From contig NZ_JAOQJY010000016.1 of assembly GCF_025567525.1 (NCBI RefSeq), positions 23,070-87,069 on the forward strand: DNA of 64,000 nt, in the 5' to 3' direction. The position numbers and the translations under genes are program-made. Below, piece after piece: positions 35,498 through 43,443 of the stretch. The notes beneath the pieces are model-generated. The model had not been told where the DNA came from, searched no databases, and worked only from the letters and a program-made list of their open reading frames with translations. Source of the DNA: Gallintestinimicrobium propionicum. GTDB lineage: Bacteria > Bacillota > Clostridia > Lachnospirales > Lachnospiraceae. Every line of letters starts with the position of its first letter. Positions within the stretch are counted from its first letter, which is position 1.

Positions 35498-37078
35498 TCA
35501 TTCCATCACAAAATCCACATGCAAGCATTCTGACAGCGGATGTTCTACCACAAGCTCTGCCACATCGCTGTCCGGTGCTGCGCCTGCTGTCCCGAATACC
35601 TTCGCCGCCTTTGATTTCAAGATTCTCTCAAAAGTCTGTTTTCTCCCATTGATCAACACCTGTTTTACCCGTTCTCCCAAAAGCTCATGACACCGGATCC
35701 GCAGCGTCCGCCTTTTACCTGCAAACCTGCCCCCAAAGTCTCCCTCCGCGTTTGAAATGCTAAGTCCATATGCCTTTTGATTTCCATCATAGGAGGTATG
35801 ATAATAGGTCTTGCGATATTTTCCGTTTTTGTAGGCATCCGTCTCACGGTCATCCTCATACAGAAATCCGTCTTGCAAACATTCTTTACAGGGATAATAA
35901 TCCATCGTCAAAAGCTCCCAGCTCTGCTCCTTGACACAGGCAGTATCCTCCGCCAGGATCAAAACCGCTCCCAGCCGGATATAGAGTTCCAGCTGCTCTG
36001 ACTGATTTTTCAGCTTCCTGCAGCGTTTTCCCTGATATACCTTTCCTGTCCACGGATACAGCCATAATCCCTCCGGCAGGTAAATTTCAGACTTTTCTTT
36101 TTCCGGTACAACAAGCAGATCTCCGATCATAAACTCCTGCAAATATAGCAGCACCTTTTTATCCTGGGGATATTCCCAGTCCAGGCGGCGGCAGATCGGC
36201 ATGCCGTTCTCCCAGCTTTCATACACGTTTCTGTACAACATCGGCAACAGACTGCCGTTTCCTGGTTTTCGAAGCATCTGTTTTAAATTTGTCTCTCTCT
36301 GGCACTCCGTCATTTCCAGATAATCCAGATAGGGCAATTCTTTTTTTCTGTCCTGAAAATATCTCTCAGGGCTCTTCAGGATCTCTGTATACAATCTATT
36401 AGCAGGTGTTTCTGCCTCACTTTTTCCATCTGATGCCGCTTTGAGTAATCTCAGTGGCTGCTTCAAACAAGGCTCAATTTTTTGATCCTCCAATACAGCC
36501 TCCCGGAGCATATCTGCCCTTCCGGTCAGACAGACATACGTTTCCCGGAGCTTTCTTGCATCTTTTTTGCACACCAGAAGATAAAGATCCTCCGCATCCC
36601 ATTGCAGGATATTTTTTTTCTTTTCAGAAGTGCTGCAGTTTTTTTCCGGCAGCAAAATTCTTGGTACGTCCAGCAGCGGATAAATCCATGGAGTCTGTGC
36701 CGGAGCCGGAAGCTTTCCGTTTATTTTTACTCTTTCGTACTGATAAACGCATTTGCCCTCTCTAAAAATCTGAAGCCCCCTCAGTCCTTCTTTCGGATTC
36801 GGCAAAACAAGAAGAAGGTCTCCCAGCAAAAACCGCTGCGGACGGCTGTGTTCCTGAGTTGCCTCTTCTCTTACCACCAAGCTTTGCTGCCTGCCCTGAT
36901 TTTCCCGGGATCTGCTTTGACTTTCCGGCAGCCTCTTTCCTGCCTTTTCAAACGCTCCCCTGTCCGGAATCCAAAGCGTATTCCGATCCGTGAAATATGC
37001 CCCATATCTGACTTCCAGCCGAAGTACCTCTTCTGACAAAAACTGAATTCGCACATTATCATAGATCAACTCGCGCAT
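35498..37078 (-). CDS. GH31-like protein lacking the catalytic barrel
   Basis: A 526-residue protein whose ends resemble glycoside hydrolase family 31 (alpha-glucosidase/alpha-xylosidase) but whose middle does not. The N-terminal 180 residues read like the GH31 N-domain up to ETYVCLTGRADML. After about 80 unalignable residues the sequence resumes with the barrel's last part and C-domain: YRNVYESWENGMPICRRLDW, GDLLVVPEKEKSEIYLPEG, LWLYPWTGKVYQGK and GFLYEDDRETDAYKNGKY. The barrel segment with the two catalytic aspartates (normally about 300 residues) is absent, with no frameshift. It is probably non-catalytic or a remnant. Convergent with the AraC gene. Confidence 0.75.
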   Translation of the reverse strand: MRELIYDNVRIQFLSEEVLRLEVRYGAYFTDRNTLWIPDRGAFEKAGKRLPESQSRSRENQGRQQSLVVREEATQEHSRPQRFLLGDLLLVLPNPKEGLRGLQIFREGKCVYQYERVKINGKLPAPAQTPWIYPLLDVPRILLPEKNCSTSEKKKNILQWDAEDLYLLVCKKDARKLRETYVCLTGRADMLREAVLEDQKIEPCLKQPLRLLKAASDGKSEAETPANRLYTEILKSPERYFQDRKKELPYLDYLEMTECQRETNLKQMLRKPGNGSLLPMLYRNVYESWENGMPICRRLDWEYPQDKKVLLYLQEFMIGDLLVVPEKEKSEIYLPEGLWLYPWTGKVYQGKRCRKLKNQSEQLELYIRLGAVLILAEDTACVKEQSWELLTMDYYPCKECLQDGFLYEDDRETDAYKNGKYRKTYYHTSYDGNQKAYGLSISNAEGDFGGRFAGKRRTLRIRCHELLGERVKQVLINGRKQTFERILKSKAAKVFGTAGAAPDSDVAELVVEHPLSECLHVDFVME

Positions 37079-37181
37079 ATCATCCTCCCGCAGTCTGTTT
37101 TTCGATGCACAGACTTCACCCTTTGAATCCTGTCTTTATTATAAAGGGGAGCAACACGGTTTTCGAGGAAAATTAGGCGCA

Positions 37182-37204
37182 TATATGTGTAAAAAAGTGG
37201 TATT
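37182..37204. promoter_or_regulatory. Possible operator-like motif upstream of GH31-like gene
   Basis: TATATGTGTAAAAAAGTGGT matches 33411-33433 at 20 of 23 positions. It lies about 105 bases upstream of the GH31-like start, reversed relative to that gene. It could be a shared site for the AraC regulator, although AT-rich similarity might be accidental. Confidence 0.35.
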
Positions 37205-37273
37205 TCGGAGAAAGCCCAATCACAGATATGGAAATCTACCAGATCACAGATCTTGGAACTACATCACGTACAT

Positions 37274-37975
37274 TCATTGTTCCACCAGCCACGCCCGCTC
37301 TTTTTCTTTTTCCTCCAGCGCTGCCGCGTAGCCTTTGATAATCTTCTGCAGTTTCTGCACGCTGTTAATGCTGCCGCTCTTTCCCTCCGGCTGATCCAGC
37401 CAGTGCTTCTGCTGTTGGGGCGTGTAAATATTTTCCCGGGTGTTTTCCCCGATTTCCAACCAAACACCCTGGACACGCACCGCGTTTTTCTCAGCGTCCA
37501 GGTATTCGTCCATTTGTATCAGCGGATGTGTTTCGAAAACCGTAATTTCCCCACAACAACTTCTGCCAGCAGCATTGTCCACACCCGTCCCGGCATCTCC
37601 TGCTCTATATGTCCGCTTCACCGTCACGCCATTTTCCGTCAGCCCAACTTCCAGCCACTCCGTTCCTTCCGGGCGATGCCAGATCTTATCCAAAATGAGA
37701 TCGATCGGTTTTAAAATCAAAAAGGTCAGGATAATCGCAATCGTACTGGAAATTTCCCCGATTCCATCGTTCTGGCAAATGATCTGGAACCAGATCGGAT
37801 CGCTCTCACGAATCAGCCACACTCTGCCGACAACCCAAAGCACTGTCAGCAGATCGATTCCAATTGTTACTGCAGCCATTGGCATCAGAACTTTTCCTTT
37901 TTTGATGCCCCATTCTGCATACTTTTTTCTCTGTTCTTCCGTAAATCGTATCGGCAGTTCATATTTTTCGTACAT
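37274..37975 (-). CDS. Hypothetical membrane protein
   Basis: I do not recognise this 233-residue protein. It has a charged N terminus, two hydrophobic segments (about residues 28-52, VLMPMAAVTIGIDLLTVLWVVG, given here as PMAAVTIGIDLLTVLWVVG; and 75-95, STIAIILTFLILKPIDLI), and a soluble C-terminal part of about 130 residues with many charged residues and a helical, coiled-coil-like end. GGGG precedes the ATG with short spacing. It is downstream of nth, about 90 bases away in the same direction. Confidence 0.6.
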   Translation of the reverse strand: MYEKYELPIRFTEEQRKKYAEWGIKKGKVLMPMAAVTIGIDLLTVLWVVGRVWLIRESDPIWFQIICQNDGIGEISSTIAIILTFLILKPIDLILDKIWHRPEGTEWLEVGLTENGVTVKRTYRAGDAGTGVDNAAGRSCCGEITVFETHPLIQMDEYLDAEKNAVRVQGVWLEIGENTRENIYTPQQQKHWLDQPEGKSGSINSVQKLQKIIKGYAAALEEKEKERAWLVEQ

Positions 37976-38062
37976 ACTGTTTCCCCAATCCCGTATTCTG
38001 TACTGTCAGCTGTTCCTGTATCTCCCGCCCGCTGTCCGCATAATCGCCACATAAACCAACGC

Positions 38063-38713
38063 CTACGCCTGCTTTTTCTCCACGCGCTTTTCGCACCACG
38101 CCTGCAGTCCACATTCACTGCATTTCGCTTTTCTTGCGGTACAAATGCTCCTGCCGTGATAAATCAGCTGAAAATTGATCCGGTTCCAGTGATCTTTTGG
38201 AAGCACCCGCATCAGCTCCTCTTCCGTCTCAACCGGATTTTTGCCGTTTGCCCAGCCGAGCCGATGCGAAATCCGAAACACATGCGTGTCCACAGTCACG
38301 CCCGGAATTCCATACGCATCCGCCAGAAAGAGTGTTGCGGTCTTTCTTCCGACTCCCGCCAGCTTTACCAGCTCTTCGATCGTCGTCGGCACTTCGCCGC
38401 CATATTGTTCTGCAAGCTGCATACAACAGGATTTAACATGCTTTGCCTTACTTTTATACAAGCCAACCGACTTGATTTCTTCCCCGATTTCCTCTTCTGT
38501 CGCCTGCGCGATCTCCTGCACGGTTGGAAAACGACCATACAGCTTCGGAAGGACTTCATCCACCTGCTTGTCCGTGCTCTGCGCGCTCAGCATGATCGCA
38601 ACAAGCAGCTGCCAGTGCTCCTGATGAAAAAATCCCTCTTTCTCCACACCGTAGGTCTGATCCAACCAGTCCAGTTCTTCCCGCAGATGCGGTACTTTTG
38701 CTATTTTATCCAT
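38063..38713 (-). CDS. nth: Endonuclease III
   Basis: A DNA glycosylase/AP lyase that removes oxidised pyrimidines in base excision repair. The 216-residue protein has the helix-hairpin-helix LVKLAGVGRKTATLFL with the catalytic lysine, the aspartate in VTVDTHVFRI, and the C-terminal [4Fe-4S] ligands in CTARKAKCSECGLQAWC (spacing C-x6-C-x2-C-x5-C). GAGG lies before the ATG. Confidence 0.96.
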   Translation of the reverse strand: MDKIAKVPHLREELDWLDQTYGVEKEGFFHQEHWQLLVAIMLSAQSTDKQVDEVLPKLYGRFPTVQEIAQATEEEIGEEIKSVGLYKSKAKHVKSCCMQLAEQYGGEVPTTIEELVKLAGVGRKTATLFLADAYGIPGVTVDTHVFRISHRLGWANGKNPVETEEELMRVLPKDHWNRINFQLIYHGRSICTARKAKCSECGLQAWCEKRVEKKQA

Positions 38714-38798
38714 TTTGTTTTCCTCAGCAGTTCACCCGCTCCCTTCATGATTTCTGACAGTCAGATTTTCATGTGAGCAGGAATCTGCCTGTCAAAAG

Positions 38799-39257
38799 TT
38801 ACGAGCAAACTATAATCCGTTCCAGAATCCGCACAACCTCTCGCAATCCCTCTTCATCTTCCGCCGAAAATCTTCCAACCTCCGGGCTGTCAATATCCAG
38901 CACACCGATTACCTCTCCGTTTTTGTGCAGTGGAAGCACAATTTCCGACCGGGATGCCGCGTCGCACGCAATATGTCCGGGAAACGCATGCACGTCCTCG
39001 ACCCGCTGTACGCTGTCCGTCTGCAGCGCTGTCCCGCAGACGCCGTTTCCCTCTGCAATCCGCACGCACGCTGTTTTTCCCTGAAAAGGTCCCAGCCACA
39101 GCACATGATTGTCCGTCAGGTAAAAGCCTGCCCAGTTCAGGCGATCCAACCTTTCATATAAAAGCGCTGCCGCATTTGCAAGATTGCTGACCATCGGCCA
39201 CTCTGCATCCACCAGCGCCGCCAACTGCTCTGTCAGCTCCTGATATTGTTGTGTCAT
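38799..39257 (-). CDS. msrC: GAF-domain free methionine-(R)-sulfoxide reductase
   Basis: A 152-residue single GAF domain of the fRMsr type, which reduces free methionine-R-sulfoxide. Three cysteines are in the expected places: ACVRIAEGNGVCG (two) and HIACDAASRSEI (one), giving the catalytic and resolving residues. The C-terminal VLDIDSPEVGRFSAEDE is also typical. AAGGAGAG precedes ATG 39257. Family A palindromes lie directly upstream. Confidence 0.9.
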   Translation of the reverse strand: MTQQYQELTEQLAALVDAEWPMVSNLANAAALLYERLDRLNWAGFYLTDNHVLWLGPFQGKTACVRIAEGNGVCGTALQTDSVQRVEDVHAFPGHIACDAASRSEIVLPLHKNGEVIGVLDIDSPEVGRFSAEDEEGLREVVRILERIIVCS

Positions 39258-39271
39258 AATCTCTCCTTCAA

Positions 39272-39345
39272 ACAATAGAATGCACGCTCTGCGAGCATTC
39301 TATTGTCATGAACAATAGATGCGCCCTCTGCAAGCATTCTATTGT
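39272..39345 (+). repeat. Two tandem family A palindromes
   Basis: Copy 1 at 39272-39306 is a perfect 12-bp stem (ACAATAGAATGC / GCATTCTATTGT). Copy 2 at 39312-39345 is one base shorter. Each is followed by CATGA, giving a 40-base period. They lie between the msrC start and the galE 3' end. Confidence 0.88.
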
Positions 39346-39354
39346 CATGAACTA

Positions 39355-39402
39355 AAACAGGACGGTCAGCGTCTTTTCTACTGACACCGATCGTCCCGTT
39401 GC
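39355..39402 (-). terminator. Possible terminator after galE
   Basis: On the minus strand GGGACG and GTCAG pair with CTGAC and CGTCC, with an asymmetric bulge, followed by TGTTTTAG. Confidence 0.5.
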
Positions 39403-39416
39403 TTTTACTTTTATTC

Positions 39417-40433
39417 TCAGTCGTCGTATCCGTTCGGATTCATCGACTGCCATCTCCAGGAATCCTCGCACATCTCTTTGATGCCGTATTCTGCTTTCCA
39501 GCCAAGCTCTCTTTCTGCCTTGCTCGCATCGGAGTAGCAGGTTGCGATATCGCCTGCGCGGCGGGGCTTGATCACATACGGGATCTTCACGCCGGTAGCA
39601 GCCTCGAAGTTTTTCACGATATCCAGCACGCTGTAGCCGTGTCCGGTTCCCAGGTTGTAAATGTTCAGACCGGAATGATCCTCCAGCTTCTTGAGGGCTT
39701 TTACATGGCCTTTTGCAAGGTCAACGACATGGATGTAGTCTCTGACGCCGGTTCCGTCCGGAGTGTCGTAATCGTCACCAAAAACACCCAGCTCTTTCAG
39801 CTTGCCGACTGCAACCTGTGTGATGTAAGGCATCAGATTGTTCGGAATACCATTGGGATTTTCACCGATCAGACCGCTCTTGTGAGCACCGATCGGGTTG
39901 AAATAACGCAGCAGAACAACGTTCCATTCCGGATCTGCTTTCTGGATATCTGTCAGAACCTGTTCCAGCATGGATTTTGTCCAACCGTAGGGGTTTGTGC
40001 ACTGTCCCTTCGGGCATTCCTCGGTGATCGGGATCATCGCAGGATCGCCGTACACGGTTGCAGAAGAGGAAAAGATGATATTCTTCACATTGTGCTTGCG
40101 CATTACATCAACCAGTGTCAGAGTGCCTGCAATATTGTTTTCATAGTATTCCCAGGGCTTCTGTACGGATTCACCGACTGCCTTTAAGCCTGCGAAATGA
40201 ATGCAGGAATCGATTTTTTCTTTTGCAAAAACTTCATTCAGGCCTTCTCTGTCGAGAATGTCCACTTTGTAAAAAGGAACCTTCTTTCCTGTGATCTTTT
40301 CTACACGTTCCAGGGATTTCTCGCTGGAATTTACCAGATTATCTACTACAACGACATCATATCCGGCATTCTGTAATTCAATAACGGTATGACTGCCGAT
40401 AAATCCGGCGCCGCCTGTAACTAAAATTGCCAT
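39417..40433 (-). CDS. galE: UDP-glucose 4-epimerase
   Basis: Interconverts UDP-glucose and UDP-galactose. The 338-residue SDR enzyme shows the Rossmann GGAGFIGSHTVIELQ at its N terminus, the catalytic SSSATVYG region and YGWTKSMLEQ (Tyr and Lys of YxxxK), and the sugar-binding C-terminal lobe with NLGTGHGYSVLD. Preceded, 40 bases away in the same direction, by a sugar nucleotidyltransferase gene, so the two probably make and convert UDP-sugars for glycan synthesis or galactose use. Confidence 0.97.
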   Translation of the reverse strand: MAILVTGGAGFIGSHTVIELQNAGYDVVVVDNLVNSSEKSLERVEKITGKKVPFYKVDILDREGLNEVFAKEKIDSCIHFAGLKAVGESVQKPWEYYENNIAGTLTLVDVMRKHNVKNIIFSSSATVYGDPAMIPITEECPKGQCTNPYGWTKSMLEQVLTDIQKADPEWNVVLLRYFNPIGAHKSGLIGENPNGIPNNLMPYITQVAVGKLKELGVFGDDYDTPDGTGVRDYIHVVDLAKGHVKALKKLEDHSGLNIYNLGTGHGYSVLDIVKNFEAATGVKIPYVIKPRRAGDIATCYSDASKAERELGWKAEYGIKEMCEDSWRWQSMNPNGYDD

Positions 40434-40474
40434 GTTTCGTTTCCTCCATTCTTTTGCTGACTTTTCTTATTGTT

Positions 40475-41392
40475 TTACCACAGAACATCAGGATAAACAC
40501 CGGCATCCTTTAACTTCTGGATCGACTCCATCACAAACGGTTTGTCTTCCTTATAGGTAACGCCAAACCATTTGTCAGCAGAATGAAGCACCTCAACGGT
40601 TGCTTTTCCAGCCTTTAACAGCTTATCTACCTCGATCGGCAAAAAGCACTCGGACTTGAGCGGATTCTTTTCAACTTCTTCTGCAAAGAAACGATCTACT
40701 GCATTCTGCAGCTCGTTGATAATGCTGGGAGAAAATGCCCACATGTTCATGGAAACCGGAGTCTTTAATCCTACCGGAATCCAGGTCTTACCATCATCCT
40801 CTGTGTATGCCGCGCCATCCTCGGTCTTCACGATCTTGGTGCGCTCTGCAATCTCCTGCAGATAGCCGTTTTCGTCGGTTACGCAAATACCTCTTGCAAC
40901 GGAACCGTTGTCTGTCAAAGTGTTGCCCAGCTGATAGCCAACCATCGCGTAACGATATTTTTCATCGTCGTGATGTGTGGTCAGGAAACGGTACAGCTCT
41001 TCAAAAGCGCTTCTTCCATAATAGTCATCTGCATTGATCACTGCGAAAGGCTCATTCACTACGCCCTTGCAGCACAGGATTGCATGTGCGGTTCCCCAGG
41101 GCTTTACGCGGCCTTCCGGAATCTGAAATCCTTCCGGAACCTTCGTCAGCTCCTGGAATACATACTCTACAGGAATATGTTTGCTGACTGCATTGCCGAT
41201 GCACTCTCTGAAATCCTGCTCATGCTCTCTTTTAATGATGAAAACGACCTTGCCGAATCCCGCTCTGACTGCATCATAAATCGAGAAATCAATGATCTTA
41301 TTCCCCTTGTCATCTACAGGATCGATCTGCTTTAAGCCGCCATAACGGCTTCCCATTCCTGCTGCCAGAATTACTAATGTCGGTTTTTCCAT
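40475..41392 (-). CDS. Sugar-phosphate nucleotidyltransferase (probable UTP-hexose-1-phosphate uridylyltransferase)
   Basis: A 305-residue nucleotidyltransferase with the dinucleotide-binding start LVILAAGMGSRYGGLKQI, a lysine-containing PWGTAHAILCC segment, and the metal-binding NADDYYGRSAFEEL. This is not the usual GalU; it resembles the group found next to galE in Lachnospiraceae and related to enzymes used in gut sugar pathways. The exact sugar phosphate is not certain. Operonic with galE. Confidence 0.85.
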   Translation of the reverse strand: MEKPTLVILAAGMGSRYGGLKQIDPVDDKGNKIIDFSIYDAVRAGFGKVVFIIKREHEQDFRECIGNAVSKHIPVEYVFQELTKVPEGFQIPEGRVKPWGTAHAILCCKGVVNEPFAVINADDYYGRSAFEELYRFLTTHHDDEKYRYAMVGYQLGNTLTDNGSVARGICVTDENGYLQEIAERTKIVKTEDGAAYTEDDGKTWIPVGLKTPVSMNMWAFSPSIINELQNAVDRFFAEEVEKNPLKSECFLPIEVDKLLKAGKATVEVLHSADKWFGVTYKEDKPFVMESIQKLKDAGVYPDVLW

Positions 41393-41581
41393 TTGTTCCC
41401 TCCTATTGTAACATAAGCCCCCGCAGCTGCAATTCTTCCATGTTGCAAAGACCTGTCAAAATGTTATACGGCTATTTGAGTGATATCTGCACGAAAAGCC
41501 GCTCTTTCTACTTATTATATCATGCTGTATCTCAAACTGCAAACCGGTAGCACTGGTGTTTCTCCATACGTTATAAAATCC

Positions 41582-41853
41582 CGTTACAGTTCACTCGTAC
41601 CTTTCTGCGTTCAGATTCCGTGCTTGCACGAAAATCTGAACGCAGAAGGGTACGAAGGGAGCGCCATTTTATGAGCAAAAAAGAATCCTGCTTTGCAGGA
41701 TTCTTCGCCTGCGGCGGGTCACGTAAGTGACAGGATTCCGATCCGCCGCAGTGCGATCTGCGCGAAGCATTTGTTATCGTACGATAACAAATCTGCGAAG
41801 CAGCGGAGAGCGTCGAAGACGCGGTTTTGCGAATGGCGCGGGTGAACTGTAAC
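41582..41853. repeat. Family C MITE-like element with inverted ends
   Basis: Left end GTTACAGTTCAC at 41583 and right end GTGAACTGTAAC at 41842-41853 are perfect 12-bp inverted repeats. Inside are a roughly 20-bp hairpin (TTCTGCGTTCAGATT with AATCTGAACGCAGAA), a perfect AAGAATCCTGC / GCAGGATTCTT hairpin, the family E module, and the palindrome ATTTGTTATCG / CGATAACAAAT. No reading frame of note is present. Partial relatives are at 13503 and 4229. It occupies most of the space between two genes. Confidence 0.75.
41715..41760 (+). repeat. Family E module inside the MITE-like element
   Basis: Matches 18521-18566 in the ileS leader at 39 of 46 positions, and has the hairpin GTCAC / GTGAC where the other has GTCGC / GCGAC. 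Confidence 0.7.
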
Positions 41854-41862
41854 TTAATCCCG

Positions 41863-42657
41863 TTACAGCACCACCGTTTTTCCTGCCGTCGGCTTTACGA
41901 CCTTGATCTGCGGATATTCCTCATCCATCAGCTTTTTAAACCGTCTCGTATCGACATGCTCCGATACCGGCGGGAATGCGTCGTCAAAATGATCCAGCAA
42001 AATCCGCTTGGGCTGCAGCCGCTCTACGACCTCCAGCGCTACTGCTTCCAGAAATTCGCTTCCCTGGAACGGCAGAATCAGAAGATCGGCACCCTGCGGG
42101 TATTCCTGATCCTCCTGCAGTCCGAGACTTCCCATCACCTGCACGCGTTTGCCCTCCGCATGCACCTCGTACATCAGCGTCTGTCCGCCCTCCGGAAATT
42201 TCGGATTCAAATATGCAAGTGCCAGCGCATTTCTGAAATACTGCAAAAATCTGCGGGAAAACAGCTTCTGGAATACCTGACTTTTTCCAGGCTTCGCATG
42301 CTTTCCTTCCATTACAAGAATCCGTACATCCCCGAGTCGGATCACGTCGCCCGGTCTCACCTTTACTACGTTGCTGGTGTTCTCCACCATATCGGAAAGC
42401 GTCTCTGCCGCCACTTCTCCGCAGTAAACGGTCGCCTCCGCATCGCTTTCCGGATCCAGAAATTCCGGAACCTCCATCAGATGATCCAGATGCCCGTGGG
42501 TCACACAGATCGTCTGATCCTGTAAAAAGTCATCCAGACAGTTCGGATTTTCCCCACCGACCAGCTGTACAAACGGGTCGAATAAAACTGTCTCACCGTC
42601 CGCTTCCAGACGAATTGCTGCCGTACCAAGCCAGGTAATTTTCACTTTCTGCTCCAT
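41863..42657 (-). CDS. Metallo-beta-lactamase-fold hydrolase (UlaG-like)
   Basis: A 264-residue metal-dependent hydrolase. VKITWLGTAAIRLEADGETVLFDPF and the metal motif THGHLDHL fit the MBL fold with the UlaG-like extension; the C-terminal LLDHFDDAFPP also matches. Members act on lactones or nucleotides. Substrate unknown. It precedes no partner in its transcript; its start lies near a partial family A repeat. Confidence 0.85.
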   Translation of the reverse strand: MEQKVKITWLGTAAIRLEADGETVLFDPFVQLVGGENPNCLDDFLQDQTICVTHGHLDHLMEVPEFLDPESDAEATVYCGEVAAETLSDMVENTSNVVKVRPGDVIRLGDVRILVMEGKHAKPGKSQVFQKLFSRRFLQYFRNALALAYLNPKFPEGGQTLMYEVHAEGKRVQVMGSLGLQEDQEYPQGADLLILPFQGSEFLEAVALEVVERLQPKRILLDHFDDAFPPVSEHVDTRRFKKLMDEEYPQIKVVKPTAGKTVVL

Positions 42658-42685
42658 TTCCGCAGGATTTTCCTGCTCTATCTAA

Positions 42686-42700
42686 ACAATAGAATGCACA
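42686..42700 (+). repeat. Family A half copy
   Basis: ACAATAGAATGCACA matches the left arm of the palindrome, then diverges; the right arm is missing. Confidence 0.5.
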
Positions 42701-42704
42701 ATCC

Positions 42705-43421
42705 TCATGCACCCTCTCTACCAACTGCAAGCCGTGCAGCTTCCATCTGACATCGGATCTGCGTTTCCAGCTCTGTTGCCGCACGTTTACCCTTTTTATC
42801 GGTCGGAATGTCCACCGGCTCTAAAATAACCAGCTCCATTCCGTCCCTTTTTCGTCTGCCGCTTTTGGAAAAACGCGGATAAAACCGCAGTAGGCACGGA
42901 ATCATCGGCTTCCGGAACCAACACGCGATCTGAAACGCACCCGGCTGAAACGCCCGGAGCGTCCGACAGCCGTCGATCAGCTCTCCTTCCGGGTAAATCT
43001 GCAGCATCTGACCCTCATCCAGTCCCTGTTTTATGCGTTTTAAAACCGGTCGCCACCCGTCCAGCTTTGCAGGCAGTCCGATTCCGCCCATCAGACGCAC
43101 AATCGCACCTGCGACCGGAATGTGGAGATTAGATTCCAACGATAAAAACTGCATCGTATAGTCCTGAAACACGCATGCCAGCATCACGCAGTCCAGCTTG
43201 TGAACATGATTGCAGACGCTGATACAGCCGTTCTCCATCTTTTCCTCCGGCATCCTGCCGACCACCCGAAATCCGTACAACAGCCGGAACACCGGCGGAA
43301 AAATGTGCAGGATCAGCCACTTTACGAGCCGGTACAACGGACGTTTGGAGTCAAACACTCCGACCAGGGTGCTGTCTGCGGTGCCGTTTTTTGATCCTGT
43401 ACGGTCTTTCACCAAAATCAT
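42705..43421 (-). CDS. 1-acyl-glycerol-3-phosphate acyltransferase-like protein (PlsC family)
   Basis: A 238-residue membrane-associated acyltransferase. The catalytic NHX4D motif is CNHVHKLDCVM; the later block is YPEGELIDG. A hydrophobic helix occurs near the N terminus (LVKWLILHIFPPVFRLLYG). It would transfer an acyl chain to a glycerol phosphate or lyso-lipid. ATG 43421 follows GGAGG at long spacing. It begins 22 bases past the glycosyltransferase gene's stop, so the two are probably co-transcribed and may work on one glycolipid; this is inference. Confidence 0.85.
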   Translation of the reverse strand: MILVKDRTGSKNGTADSTLVGVFDSKRPLYRLVKWLILHIFPPVFRLLYGFRVVGRMPEEKMENGCISVCNHVHKLDCVMLACVFQDYTMQFLSLESNLHIPVAGAIVRLMGGIGLPAKLDGWRPVLKRIKQGLDEGQMLQIYPEGELIDGCRTLRAFQPGAFQIACWFRKPMIPCLLRFYPRFSKSGRRKRDGMELVILEPVDIPTDKKGKRAATELETQIRCQMEAARLAVGREGA

Positions 43422-43443
43422 CCCTGTGCTGCCTCCATTCCAT

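Noticed and set aside
39272..39345. Tandem repeats suggesting a CRISPR array
   Set aside because: Only two units, the palindrome itself is 35 bases with a 5-base spacer, and the same unit is dispersed at other sites; there are no cas genes.
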